Source: Citrobacter amalonaticus
GTDB lineage: Bacteria > Pseudomonadota > Gammaproteobacteria > Enterobacterales > Enterobacteriaceae
Length of the DNA: 64,000 nucleotides
Reading direction: 5' to 3'
Assembly (NCBI RefSeq): GCF_018252635.1
Contig: NZ_JAGTXM010000006.1
Span: 1 to 64,000 of the forward strand
Positions 35,012 to 46,700 of this stretch are shown here, piece by piece (within the stretch, counting starts at the first letter, position 1; each line of letters begins with the position of its first letter). The notes under the pieces were generated by a model that saw nothing but the letters and a program-made list of their open reading frames with translations, had not been told where the DNA came from and ran no database searches. The translations under genes and the position numbers were made by a program.

Positions 35012-36442
35012 TTGAAGCGCTGGTCTGTTTTCCCCCGGTCATTACGCCAGCTGGTGACGCTGGCATTCCTGCTGATCCTGCTACCGCTGCTGGTGCTTGC
35101 CTGGCAGGCGTGGCAAAGCCTGAACGCACTCAGCGCCCAGGCGGCGCTGACGAACCGTACCACACTTATTGACGCGCGCCGCAGCGAGGCGATGACCAAT
35201 GCCGCGCTGGAGATGGAACGCAGCTACCGTCAGTATTGTGTGCTTGACGACCCGACGCTGGCGAAGGTGTATCAGAGCCAGCGCAAACGCTACAGTGAAA
35301 TGCTGGACGCTCATGCGGGCGTTCTGCCGGATGATAAGCTGTATCAGGCGTTGCGCCAGGATCTCAACGGTCTGGCACAACTGCAATGCCGTAACAGCGG
35401 ACCCGATACCGCCGCCGCCGCGCGGCTGGAAGCGTTTGCCAACGCCAATACCGAAATGGTGCAAGCGACGCGTACCGTGGTTTTTTCACGCGGGCAGCAG
35501 TTACAACAAGAAATTGCCGAACGCGGGCAGTTCTTCGGCTGGCAGGCGCTGGTATTGTTTCTGGTGAGTCTGGCGATGGTGCTGCTGTTCACGCGGATGA
35601 TTATCGGGCCGGTAAAGGGCATCGAGCGGATGATCAATCGTCTTGGGGAAGGGCGATCGCTGGGCAATACGGTCACCTTTGCCGGACCGCGAGAACTGCG
35701 TTCCGTTGGACAACGAATCATCTGGTTGAGCGAGCGCCTCTCCTGGCTGGAGTCTCAACGCCATCAATTTTTGCGCCATCTCTCCCATGAGCTGAAAACC
35801 CCGCTGGCCAGCATGCGTGAAGGCACCGAACTGCTGGCGGACCAGGTGGTGGGGCCGCTGACACCGGAACAAAAAGAGGTGGTTGGCATTCTTGATGACA
35901 GCAGCCGCAATTTGCAAAAATTGATTGAGCAACTGCTTGATTACAACCGCAAACTGGCTGACAGCGCCATTGAAATGGAAAGCGTAGAGATTGAACCGCT
36001 GGTGGATATGGTAGTTTCCGCTCATAGTCTACCGGCCCGCGCTAAAATGATGCATACCGACATTGAGCTGGCGGCCGATCGCTGTCTGGCCGAGCCGATG
36101 TTACTGATGAGTGTGCTGGATAATCTTTATTCCAATGCGGTGCACTATGGGGCCGAATCCGGTAACATCCGTATTCGCAGCCGCTTACAGGGATCAACGG
36201 TGTACATCGATGTTATCAATACCGGAACCCCTATTCCTGAAGCGGAAAAAACCATGATTTTCGAACCTTTTTTCCAGGGAAGTCATCAACGGAAAGGGGC
36301 AGTGAAGGGGAGCGGACTGGGGTTGAGTATCGCCAGAGATTGTATCCGCCGTATGCAGGGGGAGCTGTATCTTGTCGATGAAGAGGCGCAAGAGGTTTGC
36401 TTCCGCATAGAACTGCCATTATCTGCAACGAAAAACGACTAA
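35012..36442 (+). CDS. glrK: two-component sensor kinase GlrK (QseE)
   Basis: A 476-residue inner-membrane histidine kinase that phosphorylates GlrR, reported to respond to envelope cues and adrenergic signals. Two membrane segments (about 15-35 and 175-195) flank a periplasmic sensor, followed by HAMP and DHp with phosphoacceptor His in HLSHELKTPLASM (near residue 259). The ATPase domain has N box NLYSNAVHYG and GSGLGLSIARD. The start is TTG at 35012, giving the E. coli N-terminus LKRWSVFPRSL. Upstream in-frame ATG at 34949 falls in the glmY terminator and is rejected. Confidence 0.93.
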   Translation: MKRWSVFPRSLRQLVTLAFLLILLPLLVLAWQAWQSLNALSAQAALTNRTTLIDARRSEAMTNAALEMERSYRQYCVLDDPTLAKVYQSQRKRYSEMLDAHAGVLPDDKLYQALRQDLNGLAQLQCRNSGPDTAAAARLEAFANANTEMVQATRTVVFSRGQQLQQEIAERGQFFGWQALVLFLVSLAMVLLFTRMIIGPVKGIERMINRLGEGRSLGNTVTFAGPRELRSVGQRIIWLSERLSWLESQRHQFLRHLSHELKTPLASMREGTELLADQVVGPLTPEQKEVVGILDDSSRNLQKLIEQLLDYNRKLADSAIEMESVEIEPLVDMVVSAHSLPARAKMMHTDIELAADRCLAEPMLLMSVLDNLYSNAVHYGAESGNIRIRSRLQGSTVYIDVINTGTPIPEAEKTMIFEPFFQGSHQRKGAVKGSGLGLSIARDCIRRMQGELYLVDEEAQEVCFRIELPLSATKND

Positions 36443-36463
36443 ATAACGCTAAGCCTGGTGAAT

Positions 36464-37195
36464 ATGCCACACGTTTTTGTTCACATTTTCCAACGTTTAT
36501 TCTCCCGTCAGGTCATCCTGGCGGGCATGCCCTGCCTTGCGCTGATGGGCTGTACGCCCCATGCGGTGAAACACATCACCGGAGAGGCGCCGCAGGATAC
36601 CCTCCCGACGTATCAGCTCGCGGACTACCTGTCGGTTGAGTGTACCGATATCTGGACATTGCAGGGACAATCGACGGATACCAACCCTCTTTACTGGCTG
36701 CGCGCCATTGACTGCGCGGATCGCCTGCTGCCGGTGCAGTCGCGTAGCGAAGCTCGTATGCTGAGTGACGCCAACTGGCAAAACGCTTTTAAGCGCGGCA
36801 TCTTGCTGGCGAACGCCAAAATCACCCCACTGGAGCGTCGCGAAAACATCTCTCGACTGGATGCGTTCAGCTCACAGATCCCGGCGCAGGTGCGCCCGCT
36901 TTATCAGATCTGGCGCGACGGACAATCGTTACAGCTCCAGCTCGCCGAAGAGCGCCAGCGTTACAGCAAACTGCAGCAGACGACCGATGGCGATCTGGAT
37001 ACGCTACGTCAGCAGCATCAGTACTTACAGGCACAGCTCGATCTTACCACGCGTAAACTGGAGAACCTGACCGACATCGAGCGTCAGCTTTCCACCCGTA
37101 AACCGGCGGGAAATTACAACCCGGATGCGACGCACGGCGGTGACAAGTCTGAGGGACAAACGCCGGTGCCATCACAAGATGAGGTAACCCCATAA
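36464..37195 (+). CDS. qseG: outer-membrane lipoprotein QseG
   Basis: A 243-residue lipoprotein encoded between the glrK and glrR genes; it is thought to influence GlrK signalling and, in pathogens, effector delivery. The lipobox is LMGC near residue 30 within a signal peptide. The mature protein has a helical, Gln-rich coiled-coil region (LQLQLAEERQRYSKLQQ, LDTLRQQHQYLQAQL). No strong ribosome-binding site is visible; GTG at 36458 is an alternative start. It is less conserved than its neighbours, and its stop overlaps the glrR start by one base. Confidence 0.88.
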   Translation: MPHVFVHIFQRLFSRQVILAGMPCLALMGCTPHAVKHITGEAPQDTLPTYQLADYLSVECTDIWTLQGQSTDTNPLYWLRAIDCADRLLPVQSRSEARMLSDANWQNAFKRGILLANAKITPLERRENISRLDAFSSQIPAQVRPLYQIWRDGQSLQLQLAEERQRYSKLQQTTDGDLDTLRQQHQYLQAQLDLTTRKLENLTDIERQLSTRKPAGNYNPDATHGGDKSEGQTPVPSQDEVTP

Positions 37196-38529
37196 TGAGT
37201 CGTAAACCGGCGCATTTACTGCTCGTGGATGATGATCCTGGCCTGCTAAAACTGCTGGGTATGCGCCTGACCAGTGAAGGCTATAGCGTGGTGACCGCTG
37301 AAAGTGGGGCAGAGGGACTGCGCGTTCTGAATCGTGAAAAAGTGGATCTGGTGATAAGCGATCTACGCATGGATGAGATGGACGGCATGCAGCTGTTCAG
37401 TGAGATCCAAAAGGTGCAGCCGGGAATGCCGGTCATCATTCTGACCGCCCACGGTTCGATTCCGGATGCGGTCGCCGCAACGCAAAAAGGCGTGTTCAGC
37501 TTCCTGACTAAACCCGTGGATAAAGATGCGCTGTATCAGGCGATCGACGAGGCGCTTGAGCAGTCGGCGCCCGCCACGGATGATAGCTGGCGTGAATCTA
37601 TTGTCACCCGTAGCCCGCTGATGTTGCGTTTGCTGGAGCAGGCGCGGATGGTGGCGCAGTCCGACGTCAGCGTGTTGATCAATGGTCAGAGCGGTACCGG
37701 GAAAGAGATCTTCGCCCAGGCTATTCATAATGCCAGCCCGCGCAGCAGCAAACCGTTTATTGCTATCAACTGCGGGGCACTACCGGAACAATTGCTGGAG
37801 TCGGAGCTTTTCGGCCACTCGCGCGGCGCGTTTACCGGCGCAGTGAGTAACCGTGAGGGGTTGTTTCAGGCGGCGGAAGGCGGGACGCTGTTCCTTGACG
37901 AGATTGGCGATATGCCCGCGCCGCTACAGGTCAAACTGCTGCGTGTCTTGCAGGAGCGTAAAGTCAGGCCGCTTGGCAGCAACCGCGACATCGATATTGA
38001 TGTGCGTATCATCTCGGCAACCCACCGTGATCTGCCGAAAGCGATGGCGCGCGGCGAGTTTCGCGAAGATTTATATTACCGCCTCAACGTGGTGAGTCTG
38101 AAGATCCCGGCGCTGGCGGAGCGAACCGAAGATATTCCTCTGCTGGCAAATCATCTGCTACGTCAGTCAGCGGAGCGGCATAAACCGTTTGTGCGGGCGT
38201 TTTCGACGGATGCCATGAAGCGGTTGATGACAGCCAGTTGGCCGGGCAACGTGCGTCAACTGGTGAACGTGATCGAACAGTGTGTGGCGTTGACCTCTTC
38301 GCCGGTGATCAGCGATGCGCTGGTGGAACAGGCGCTGGAAGGAGAAAACACTGCACTGCCGACCTTTGTTGAAGCGCGTAACCAGTTTGAACTGAACTAT
38401 CTGCGCAAGTTGCTGCAAATCACCAAAGGCAATGTGACGCATGCGGCAAGAATGGCGGGCCGTAACCGGACGGAGTTTTATAAACTCTTATCACGCCACG
38501 AGCTGGATGCAAACGATTTCAAAGAATAA
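37195..38529 (+). CDS. glrR: sigma-54-dependent response regulator GlrR (QseF)
   Basis: A 444-residue NtrC-family activator of glmY. The receiver domain has Asp56 in LVISDLRMDEMDG. The AAA+ domain has Walker A GQSGTGKE, the sigma-54-contacting GAFTGA loop (HSRGAFTGAVSNREG) and GGTLFLDEIGD. The C-terminal Fis-type helix-turn-helix (NVTHAARMAGRNRTEFYKLL) binds the TGTC-N10-GACA sites seen upstream of glmY. Co-transcribed with glrK and qseG. Confidence 0.95.
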   Translation: MSRKPAHLLLVDDDPGLLKLLGMRLTSEGYSVVTAESGAEGLRVLNREKVDLVISDLRMDEMDGMQLFSEIQKVQPGMPVIILTAHGSIPDAVAATQKGVFSFLTKPVDKDALYQAIDEALEQSAPATDDSWRESIVTRSPLMLRLLEQARMVAQSDVSVLINGQSGTGKEIFAQAIHNASPRSSKPFIAINCGALPEQLLESELFGHSRGAFTGAVSNREGLFQAAEGGTLFLDEIGDMPAPLQVKLLRVLQERKVRPLGSNRDIDIDVRIISATHRDLPKAMARGEFREDLYYRLNVVSLKIPALAERTEDIPLLANHLLRQSAERHKPFVRAFSTDAMKRLMTASWPGNVRQLVNVIEQCVALTSSPVISDALVEQALEGENTALPTFVEARNQFELNYLRKLLQITKGNVTHAARMAGRNRTEFYKLLSRHELDANDFKE

Positions 38530-38550
38530 CGTTGCGTAATATGTTACGTT

Positions 38551-39053
<503 letters not shown>

Positions 39054-39066
39054 GCCGCGCCGCGCT

Positions 39067-39141
39067 TGCCGGATGGCGGCGTGAACGCCTTATCCGGCCT
39101 ACAACATCCCGTAGGCCTGATAAGCGCAGCGCCATCAGGCA
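39067..39141. repeat. BIME between glnB and hmp
   Basis: Two inverted REP units (TTGCCGGATGGCGGC ... CTTATCCGGCCTAC, then GTAGGCCTGATAAGCGCAGC ... CATCAGGCA) lie between the convergent glnB and hmp genes. No separate terminator is evident. Confidence 0.88.
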
Positions 39142-39149
39142 TGACGTAA

Positions 39150-40340
39150 TTACAAGACCTTATGCGGGCCGAAGCATTCGTAATGAATGTTTTCGTTATT
39201 CACGCCCAGTTCAACAAGTTGCTTCGCGGCAAACTGCATAAAGCCCACCGGACCGCACAGATAGTACTGCATTCCCGGAATATCGATCGCCCCTTTCATC
39301 GCCTTCAGATCCATCAGCCCAACGCTATCAAACGCCCCTTTCGCACGATCGGTCTCGCGCGGTTCGCGATACCAGGTGTGGGTGCTAAAGCGTGGCAACG
39401 TTTTACCCAGTTCGTTCACCTCATCGGCAAACGCATGGACATCGCCGTTTTCTGCGGCGTGGAACCAGTTGACCTGCGCGCTGTGGTTCGCTTTTGCCAG
39501 CGTATCCAGCATCGCCAGCATGGGCGTTTGACCAACGCCGGCAGAAATCAGAGACACCGGCGTATCGCGGGCGACCGCCATAAAGAAATCGCCAGCCGGC
39601 GCGGCTAAATGAACAATATCGCCGATGTTTGCATGGTTATGCAGCCAGTTTGATACCTGACCGCCCTCTTCACGCTTAACGGCAATACGGTAGCCTTTGC
39701 CATCCGCTTTACGGGTCAGAGAATACTGCCGAATCTCCTGATGCGGAAAACCTTCCGGCTTCAGCCAGACTCCAAGATACTGACCTGGCTGGTATTCGGC
39801 CACGGAACCGCCGTCAAGCGGTTCAAACTCAAAGCTGGTAATCACCGCGCTGCGCGGGGTTTTCGCCACAATGCGGAATGGACGCGTACCTTCCCAACCG
39901 CCGGTTTTACTGGCGTTCTCACTGTAGATTTGCGCTTCGCGATTGATAAAGACATTCGCCAACACGCCGTAGGCTTTACCCCACGCATCCAGCACTTCCT
40001 GGCCCGGACTGAACATTTCGTCGAGGGTTGCCAGCAGGTGTGTACCGACAATGTTGTACTGTTCAGGTTTTATCTGGAAGCTGGTGTGCTTCTGGGCGAT
40101 TTTTTCAACCGCAGGCAGTAGGGCAGGCAGATTCTCAATATTGCTGGCATAAGCGGCAATGGCATTAAACAGGGCTTCACGCTGGGAGTCATTCCGCTGG
40201 TTACTCATGTTGAAAATGTCTTTGAGTTCAGGGTTATGAGCAAACATGCGATCGTAAAAATGGGCGGTCAGTTTGGGACCTGTTTCAACCAGCAGGGGAA
40301 TAGTGGCTTTTACAGTAGCGATGGTTTGGGCGTCAAGCAT
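39150..40340 (-). CDS. hmp: flavohemoglobin / nitric oxide dioxygenase
   Basis: A 396-residue NO dioxygenase that converts NO and O2 to nitrate using NAD(P)H. The globin domain carries proximal His85 in QKHTSF. The reductase part has FAD motif RQYSLTRK and NAD-binding [11 protein letters not shown], ending [10 protein letters not shown]. Divergent from glyA. An NsrR operator lies just upstream. Confidence 0.97.
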   Translation of the reverse strand: MLDAQTIATVKATIPLLVETGPKLTAHFYDRMFAHNPELKDIFNMSNQRNDSQREALFNAIAAYASNIENLPALLPAVEKIAQKHTSFQIKPEQYNIVGTHLLATLDEMFSPGQEVLDAWGKAYGVLANVFINREAQIYSENASKTGGWEGTRPFRIVAKTPRSAVITSFEFEPLDGGSVAEYQPGQYLGVWLKPEGFPHQEIRQYSLTRKADGKGYRIAVKREEGGQVSNWLHNHANIGDIVHLAAPAGDFFMAVARDTPVSLISAGVGQTPMLAMLDTLAKANHSAQVNWFHAAENGDVHAFADEVNELGKTLPRFSTHTWYREPRETDRAKGAFDSVGLMDLKAMKGAIDIPGMQYYLCGPVGFMQFAAKQLVELGVNNENIHYECFGPHKVL

Positions 40341-40366
40341 ACGGTCTTCCTTTATGTGAATCTTTA

Positions 40367-40389
40367 ATGATGTATATCAAATGCATCTT
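40367..40389 (-). promoter_or_regulatory. NsrR operator of hmp
   Basis: On the minus strand the 11-1-11 inverted repeat AAGATGCATTT-G-ATATACATCAT matches the NO-sensing repressor NsrR motif, nearly identical to that at E. coli hmp. It lies 27-49 bp upstream of the start codon, in promoter range. Confidence 0.85.
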
Positions 40390-40533
40390 ATAAAAAATAT
40401 CCCTGCTTTGTAAATGGTTCTTTGATGCTTTACGTATTAAACGTTACAACGTGAAAAATCTGCATCACAAACCTGAAAAGAAATCCGTTGAAATTCGTAA
40501 GGTCTTCATTCCGAAAAGCCTTGTGTAGTGTGA

Positions 40534-40549
40534 AGGTAATCGTTTGCGT
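40534..40549 (+). promoter_or_regulatory. PurR box upstream of glyA
   Basis: AGGTAATCGTTTGCGT matches the PurR operator known at E. coli glyA, about 42-57 bp before a TATACT -10 candidate at 40591-40596. glyA is also a MetR target in E. coli; I did not find a clear TGAA-N5-TTCA site. The rest of the 327-bp hmp-glyA spacer shows no gene. Confidence 0.8.
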
Positions 40550-40667
40550 AAATTCCTTTGTCAAGACCTGTTATCGCAGAATGATTCAGTTATACTGTTG
40601 CCCGTTGTCCAACAGGACCGCCTTTTAAGGCCAAAAATTCAATCGTTAGCTGAGTCAGGAGATGCGG

Positions 40668-41921
40668 ATGTTAAAGCGTGAAATGAACATTGCCGATTAT
40701 GATGCCGAACTGTGGCAGGCTATGGAGCAGGAAAAAGTACGTCAGGAAGAGCACATCGAACTGATCGCCTCCGAAAACTACACCAGTCCGCGCGTCATGC
40801 AGGCGCAGGGCTCTCAGCTGACTAACAAATATGCTGAAGGATATCCGGGCAAGCGCTACTACGGCGGTTGCGAATACGTCGATATCGTTGAGCAACTGGC
40901 GATTGATCGTGCGAAAGAACTGTTTGGCGCTGATTACGCGAACGTACAGCCGCACTCTGGCTCTCAGGCTAACTTCGCGGTCTACACCGCGTTGCTGCAA
41001 CCGGGTGATACCGTTCTGGGTATGAACCTGGCGCAAGGCGGCCACCTGACTCACGGCTCTCCGGTTAACTTCTCTGGCAAACTGTACAACATCGTACCTT
41101 ACGGTATCGATGAGTCCGGTAAAATTGATTACGAAGAGATGGCGCAGCTGGCGCAGACGCACAAACCGAAAATGATCATCGGCGGCTTCTCTGCTTATTC
41201 CGGTGTGGTTGACTGGGCAAAAATGCGTGAAATCGCCGACAGCATCGGGGCGTACCTGTTCGTTGATATGGCCCACGTTGCCGGTCTGATTGCCGCAGGT
41301 GTTTACCCGAACCCGGTTCCACATGCGCACGTCGTGACCACCACCACCCACAAAACCCTGGCAGGTCCGCGCGGCGGCCTGATCCTGGCGAAAGGTGGTG
41401 ATGAAGAACTGTACAAAAAACTGAACTCTGCCGTATTCCCAAGCGCGCAGGGCGGCCCGCTGATGCACGTGATTGCCGGTAAAGCGGTCGCACTGAAAGA
41501 AGCGATGGAGCCAGAGTTCAAAGTCTACCAGCAGCAGGTTGCGAAAAACGCCAAAGCGATGGTGGAAGTGTTCCTCAACCGTGGCTACAAAGTGGTGTCC
41601 GGCGGTACTGAAAACCACCTGTTCCTGCTGGATCTGGTGGACAAAAACCTGACCGGTAAAGAAGCGGACGCCGCGCTGGGTCGTGCCAATATCACCGTGA
41701 ACAAAAATAGCGTGCCGAACGATCCGAAGAGTCCGTTCGTCACTTCCGGTATCCGTATCGGTTCTCCGGCCATCACGCGTCGCGGTTTTAAAGAAGCTGA
41801 AGCCAAAGAACTGGCGGGCTGGATGTGTGACGTGCTGGACAACATCAATGATGAAGCGGTGATTGAGCGCATCAAAGGTAAAGTTCTGGATATCTGCGCG
41901 CGCTTCCCGGTTTACGCGTAA
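40668..41921 (+). CDS. glyA: serine hydroxymethyltransferase
   Basis: A 417-residue PLP enzyme interconverting serine and glycine with tetrahydrofolate, the main one-carbon source. The PLP lysine is in [14 protein letters not shown] (Lys229 in E. coli). [13 protein letters not shown] and the [11 protein letters not shown] region are conserved. Of two ATGs, the one at 40668 has AGGAG at a proper 6-nt spacing; the ATG at 40662 abuts it. A terminator follows directly. Confidence 0.97.
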   Translation: MLKREMNIADYDAELWQAMEQEKVRQEEHIELIASENYTSPRVMQAQGSQLTNKYAEGYPGKRYYGGCEYVDIVEQLAIDRAKELFGADYANVQPHSGSQANFAVYTALLQPGDTVLGMNLAQGGHLTHGSPVNFSGKLYNIVPYGIDESGKIDYEEMAQLAQTHKPKMIIGGFSAYSGVVDWAKMREIADSIGAYLFVDMAHVAGLIAAGVYPNPVPHAHVVTTTTHKTLAGPRGGLILAKGGDEELYKKLNSAVFPSAQGGPLMHVIAGKAVALKEAMEPEFKVYQQQVAKNAKAMVEVFLNRGYKVVSGGTENHLFLLDLVDKNLTGKEADAALGRANITVNKNSVPNDPKSPFVTSGIRIGSPAITRRGFKEAEAKELAGWMCDVLDNINDEAVIERIKGKVLDICARFPVYA

Positions 41922-41938
41922 TTCCGTTTTGCTGTAAC

Positions 41939-41966
41939 AAAAGGCCGCCTGATGCGGCCTTTTTTC
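41939..41966 (+). terminator. glyA terminator
   Basis: AAAAGGCCGC / GCGGCCTTTT stem with loop CTGAT and a T run; it may also serve the convergent yphA. Confidence 0.9.
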
Positions 41967-41969
41967 TTT

Positions 41970-42392
41970 TTAGCGCCGGTCAATCGAAATCGCGCCCGGC
42001 CCCGTCAGCGCCAGCAGCAGGAATCCGCCTGCAATACTGACATTCTTATAAAAGTTAATCATATTCGGCCCCACCGCATCACCGGTCATATTCCAGAAGT
42101 GATGACCGATCACGGCGGTACCCAGCGTATAGAAAACGAAAATAACTGCCAGTGGGCGAGTGAAAAAGCCCAATACAATCAGTATTGCTGCCGGAACCTC
42201 CATGACAACGGCAACGATCGCAGCAAGCATCGGCGCAGGTGTGCCGAGAGAGGTCATATACTGTACGGTACCGTCAAACCCTGTCAGTTTAGGAAAGCCA
42301 AAAATAATAAACAGAATTGCCAGCGCAATACGGGCAATCAATAAAAACAGATGACGTGATTCTCCAAACTCAAAATAACGTAACGTGTTCAT
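41970..42392 (-). CDS. yphA: DoxX family membrane protein YphA
   Basis: A 140-residue inner-membrane protein of the DoxX family with four predicted membrane segments ([67 protein letters not shown]). Function unknown; DoxX proteins are linked to redox or thiol stress in other bacteria. Start MNTLRYF matches E. coli YphA. Here it lies between glyA and yphH, unlike my memory of E. coli, where it is at the other end of the yph cluster. Confidence 0.88.
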   Translation of the reverse strand: MNTLRYFEFGESRHLFLLIARIALAILFIIFGFPKLTGFDGTVQYMTSLGTPAPMLAAIVAVVMEVPAAILIVLGFFTRPLAVIFVFYTLGTAVIGHHFWNMTGDAVGPNMINFYKNVSIAGGFLLLALTGPGAISIDRR

Positions 42393-42467
42393 AGCAGGCT
42401 CATTAGCATGAGTAACGTACTTTAAAATTAATACACAACCCCGAGCCTCGCCATTCACGCCATAAGC

Positions 42468-43661
42468 TTATATTTCGTTCAGTTGCGACTCCACGTACAG
42501 GTAACCAATTCCCATTAGCTGCTGGGGGCGGGTCAGCGTGCCAAAGCTAATCTGCGTCGCTTTCGCTCGCGGATTATCGCCGTGATCGAAAGGGTTAAAT
42601 CCCGTCTGTTGCCGTAGCGTATTGAGCCAGGACTCACCGAAGGCGCAACTACGTCCGTATAGCCAAATCTGGTTAATATTCAGGATATTAAGAAAGTTAT
42701 ACAGGCTTAAGCCAATCGCGCTGGCGGCATGTTCCACCCACGCCTGAATGCGTACATCACCCTTGCGCCAGGCATCGATCAGTAAATCCGTGGTCAGCGT
42801 TTCCGGATCTCTTCCCGGCACCGGCTGCGCCTTCATCCAGACTCTGGCCTGTTTTTTCAATGCGCTCAGGGACGCGACGGTTTCCAGACAGCCGTAACGG
42901 CCACAATCGCAGGCAATGCCGTCGGGGTTAACAATGGTATGTCCAATCTGACCGCTGCCGTACAGGCTGCCGCGCCAGATACTGTCGTGAATGACGAACG
43001 ATGAGCCAATGCCGTAATCGACGTTAATCACGCAGAAGTCCTCGTTGGCCGCCGGGTTTTGCCACTTTTCCGCCAGCGCCAGCATTACGCAGTCGTTGTC
43101 CAGACGGACCTGGATGCCGAGCTGCTCCTCCAGCAGATACTTGATTTCCACCGGCGTTTTCCAGGGTGCCTGCGGCATTGTCTTCGACGCACCGGTGATC
43201 GGATCCACCTGACCATGGACACCCAGTGCGAGGTTGATCGTGGTGTCGGGATAGCGCTGACGCCAGCGTCGCCAGTGGCTGGCTATTGCGGCGAGTAGTG
43301 CTTCAGGCGTTGCGGCGTTGATCGCCTCATGTTGCCAGTCGCCAACCGCCACCAGCCGGGCATCGGCCAGTTGGCTGGTCAGACTGGTGGGGGTGACGTT
43401 GATACACAGCGTCCACGCACCCTGTACCGGCAGATGAAAACTCCCGCTGCTGAGCCCGCGCTGACTCAGCGTTTCCCGTGAGTGGCATATCCGGCCTTCG
43501 TCCAGTAACTCTTCAAGAATGTTACTCACTGCCGGGATCGACAGGCCGGTAAGCTGTGCCAGTTGCGATTTACTGAGCTGCTTTTCACGCCACAAATGCG
43601 ACAGGAAGATCTGTTTATTCGCCTGTCTGACCCGGGCGTTATTGAATCCCGAACGCTGCAT
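42468..43661 (-). CDS. yphH: ROK-family transcriptional regulator YphH
   Basis: A 397-residue NagC/Mlc-like regulator. The N-terminal winged helix (LSKSQLAQLTGLSIPAVSNI, about residues 28-48) is joined to a ROK sugar-kinase-like domain. Its zinc motif CDCGRYGCLETVASLSAL is near residue 250 and GYGIGSSFVIHD-like phosphate loop residues precede it. It diverges from the yphG-MFS-yphB operon and presumably controls it in response to a sugar. The ligand is unknown. Confidence 0.9.
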   Translation of the reverse strand: MQRSGFNNARVRQANKQIFLSHLWREKQLSKSQLAQLTGLSIPAVSNILEELLDEGRICHSRETLSQRGLSSGSFHLPVQGAWTLCINVTPTSLTSQLADARLVAVGDWQHEAINAATPEALLAAIASHWRRWRQRYPDTTINLALGVHGQVDPITGASKTMPQAPWKTPVEIKYLLEEQLGIQVRLDNDCVMLALAEKWQNPAANEDFCVINVDYGIGSSFVIHDSIWRGSLYGSGQIGHTIVNPDGIACDCGRYGCLETVASLSALKKQARVWMKAQPVPGRDPETLTTDLLIDAWRKGDVRIQAWVEHAASAIGLSLYNFLNILNINQIWLYGRSCAFGESWLNTLRQQTGFNPFDHGDNPRAKATQISFGTLTRPQQLMGIGYLYVESQLNEI

Positions 43662-43710
43662 ACACTTAACTCCCTTAACTATATTGCGTGAGCATTGCGC
43701 ATTTTACCGC

Positions 43711-43720
43711 CAGTTAACTG
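43711..43720. promoter_or_regulatory. palindrome in yphH-yphG spacer, candidate operator
   Basis: CAGTTAACTG is a perfect palindrome in the 113-bp divergent spacer. Related CTTAAC/TTAACT copies recur at 43665-43680. The repeats are suitably placed for YphH binding, but no known YphH motif supports this. Confidence 0.35.
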
Positions 43721-43774
43721 CCACACAATAGCCGCAAGAGGACATTTTACTTTTGTTTATTAAGTGGAGGCGGC

Positions 43775-46700
43775 ATGTACGGTTCAGTTAAGGTCTGGCA
43801 GGAAACTCTCTCACTACCGACCTGGACGGTGGGTGAGGAAGATCCAAACCCGATGTTCCTGGAAAAACGGGTTTATCAGGGGTCTTCAGGCGCAGTTTAC
43901 CCTTACGGTGTGATCGACACCCTGACCGGCAAGCGCGAGATGCGCGAGTACCATGCTGTGTGGATGGAAAACGATTTCATTCGCATCATGCTGTTGCCGG
44001 AACTGGGCGGACGTATTCACCGTGCGTATGACAAAGTGCAGCAGCGCGATTTTGTCTATTACAACGAAGTGGTGAAGCCTGCATTGGTTGGCCTGCTCGG
44101 GCCGTGGATTTCTGGCGGGATCGAATTTAACTGGCCGCAGCACCACCGCCCCACCACTTTTATGCCGGTGGATTTTACGCAGCGGGCAGGGGAGCACGGC
44201 GAACAAACCGTCTGGATGGGCGAAGTGGAGCCGATGCGCGGTCTGCAGGTGATGACCGGATTCACCCTCTACCCGGATCGCGCCCTGATAGAAATCACCG
44301 GTAAAGTCTTCAATGGCAACGCCACGCCGCGCCATTTTTTATGGTGGGCAAACCCGGCGGTGAAGGGCGGCGACGATCATCAAAGCGTGTTTCCGCCTGA
44401 TGTCACGGCGGTGTTCGATCACGGCAAGCGTGATGTTTCCGCTTTTCCGATCGCCACGGGTACCTATTACAAAGTCGATTATTCGGCGGGGGTGGATATC
44501 TCACGCTATAAGAATGTGCCGGTGCCGACCTCGTACATGGCGGAAAAATCGGACTACGACTTTGTCGGCGCCTGGCATCATGGTGAACGTGGCGGTTTGT
44601 TGCACGTTGCCGATCATCACATCTCGCCGGGGAAAAAACAGTGGAGCTGGGGCTACGGGGATTTCGGCGTGGCCTGGGATCGCAATCTGACCGATGAAAA
44701 TGGCCCGTACATCGAATTAATGACCGGGGTGTTTACCGACAACCAGCCGGATTTCACCTGGCTTGCGCCTTACGAAGAGAAGGTATTCGTCCAGAACTTC
44801 CTGCCCTACAGCGAATTAGGGATGGTGCAAAACGCCAGTACCGACCTGGCGCTGCGACTGGTGCGGGATGAAACGCAACTCTCCGTGGGCGTATATGCGA
44901 TAGCGCCGCTCAATGATGTGCTGGTCACTCTGCGTGCAGACGGCGCGCCTTTCTTTGAAACCACACTGACGCTGGCGCCGGGAAAAAGCTGGCTGACGAC
45001 ACTTGCCGATTCGGGCTATGCGCGGATCACCATGACGGTCACCCGTCACGATGGTCGGGTATTGCTGCAATACGAAGAACATATTGCTGACGATCTGCCG
45101 CTGCCCTCGGCGGCAACAGCCCCTGCGCAGCCGGAGGCGTTATCCAACACCGATGAACTCTACTTCATCGGTCAGCATCTGGAGCAGTACAACCACGCCA
45201 GCCGCTACGCCGGGGATTACTATCGCCGGGCGCTGGAAATTGATCCGCTGGATTACCGCAACAACGTCGCGCTAGGGACGCTGGCGCTGAACCACGCTGA
45301 CTGGACGCAAGCTGAACGCTGCGCGAAAGCGGCATTAGAGCGGGCGCATCACCTGAACAAAAACCCGCGCGATGGTGAAGCCAGTATGCTACTTGGTGCA
45401 GCACGGGAGCGTCAGGGGGATTGCCAGCAGGCCTGGGATCACTACTACAAGGCGAGCTGGAGTGGAAACTGTCGCGATGCGGCCTTCTGGGCTCTGGCCC
45501 GGCTTGCGATGGCGCGTGGCGATAGTGCGGATGCACTGGAAAAAGTGACGCAGAGTTTGCGCTTTAACGGTAGCAACAACCTGGCGATGGGGCTGAAAGC
45601 GCTGGTTCTGGCAGAGCTGGGACGCACGTCAGAGGCGTTGAAGTATATTGAACAGCAGCTTCATGGCTATCCGCTCAGCTACGCGCTTCACTATGCCCGC
45701 TGGGCAATACGCCGGGATGAACAGTCGAAAACGGCGCTTATCGCCATTACCGGTCGCCGCGGGACTAACGCCTGCGAACTGGCGGGATGGTTACTCTCTT
45801 TCGGTCAGAAAGCGGCGGCACGCGAACTACTGGAACTGTTGGACAGTCAGGAAACGCTGCCGTTGCTGTGGCGGGCGTCGCTGAGCGACAATCCGCAGCC
45901 GTTCATCGTAAAGGCGCGTGCCTGTCTGCACAACCGGGTGCGTTTTCCGAACACGCTCGACGAAGTCCAGATGCTGCAAACGCTGTCGCACAGTCCCTAC
46001 GCCCGCTATCTGTTGGGCTGCTTCTGGTACAGCAAACGCCGCTATGAGGAGGCGCTTTCCTGCTGGCAATTCACCTTGCAACAGGAGCCTGAATTTGCGC
46101 CCGTCCATCGTCTGTTGGGGATCTATGCGTGGAACAAACAGCACAATGCCGCCAGGGCGCACCAGTATTTGTCGCAGGCTGTGGCGCTGGAGCCTGATAA
46201 CGCCCGTTTCCTGTTTGAGCTGGATTACCTCAATAAGCTGTTGGCGGCGCCTGTTGAACAACGTCTGCAGCAGCTTGAGTCACGCAACGCGGTGGTGTTT
46301 CAGCGTGACGACTTGACCGTGGAGTTGCTTAGCTTGTGGAACGGACTGGGCCACTACGATGACGCCGCGAAGGTGCTTGGCGAGCGCGTGTTCCATCCCT
46401 GGGAAGGGGGGGAAGGGAAAGCGACCGGACAGTATTTGCTGAACCAGATGCATCGGGCGCTGGCGGCGATCGGCAGAGAGGAGTTCCCCGACGCGGTCAG
46501 CCTGCTACAACAGGCGCTGATCTATCCGCATAACCTGGGGGAAGGGCGCTTACCCGGACAAACCGATAACGATATCTGGTATCTGTTGGGCTATTGCGCT
46601 CAACGTCAGGGATATCATGACGAAGCACAGCGTTACTTTGCCCGCGCCACCCGTGGCGGAAGCACGCTGGATGCCGGACGCTACTACAACGATCAGCCTG

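Noticed and set aside
40440-40530. MetR site in the hmp-glyA spacer
   Set aside because: Several TGAA and TTCA words occur but none with the TGAA-N5-TTCA spacing.
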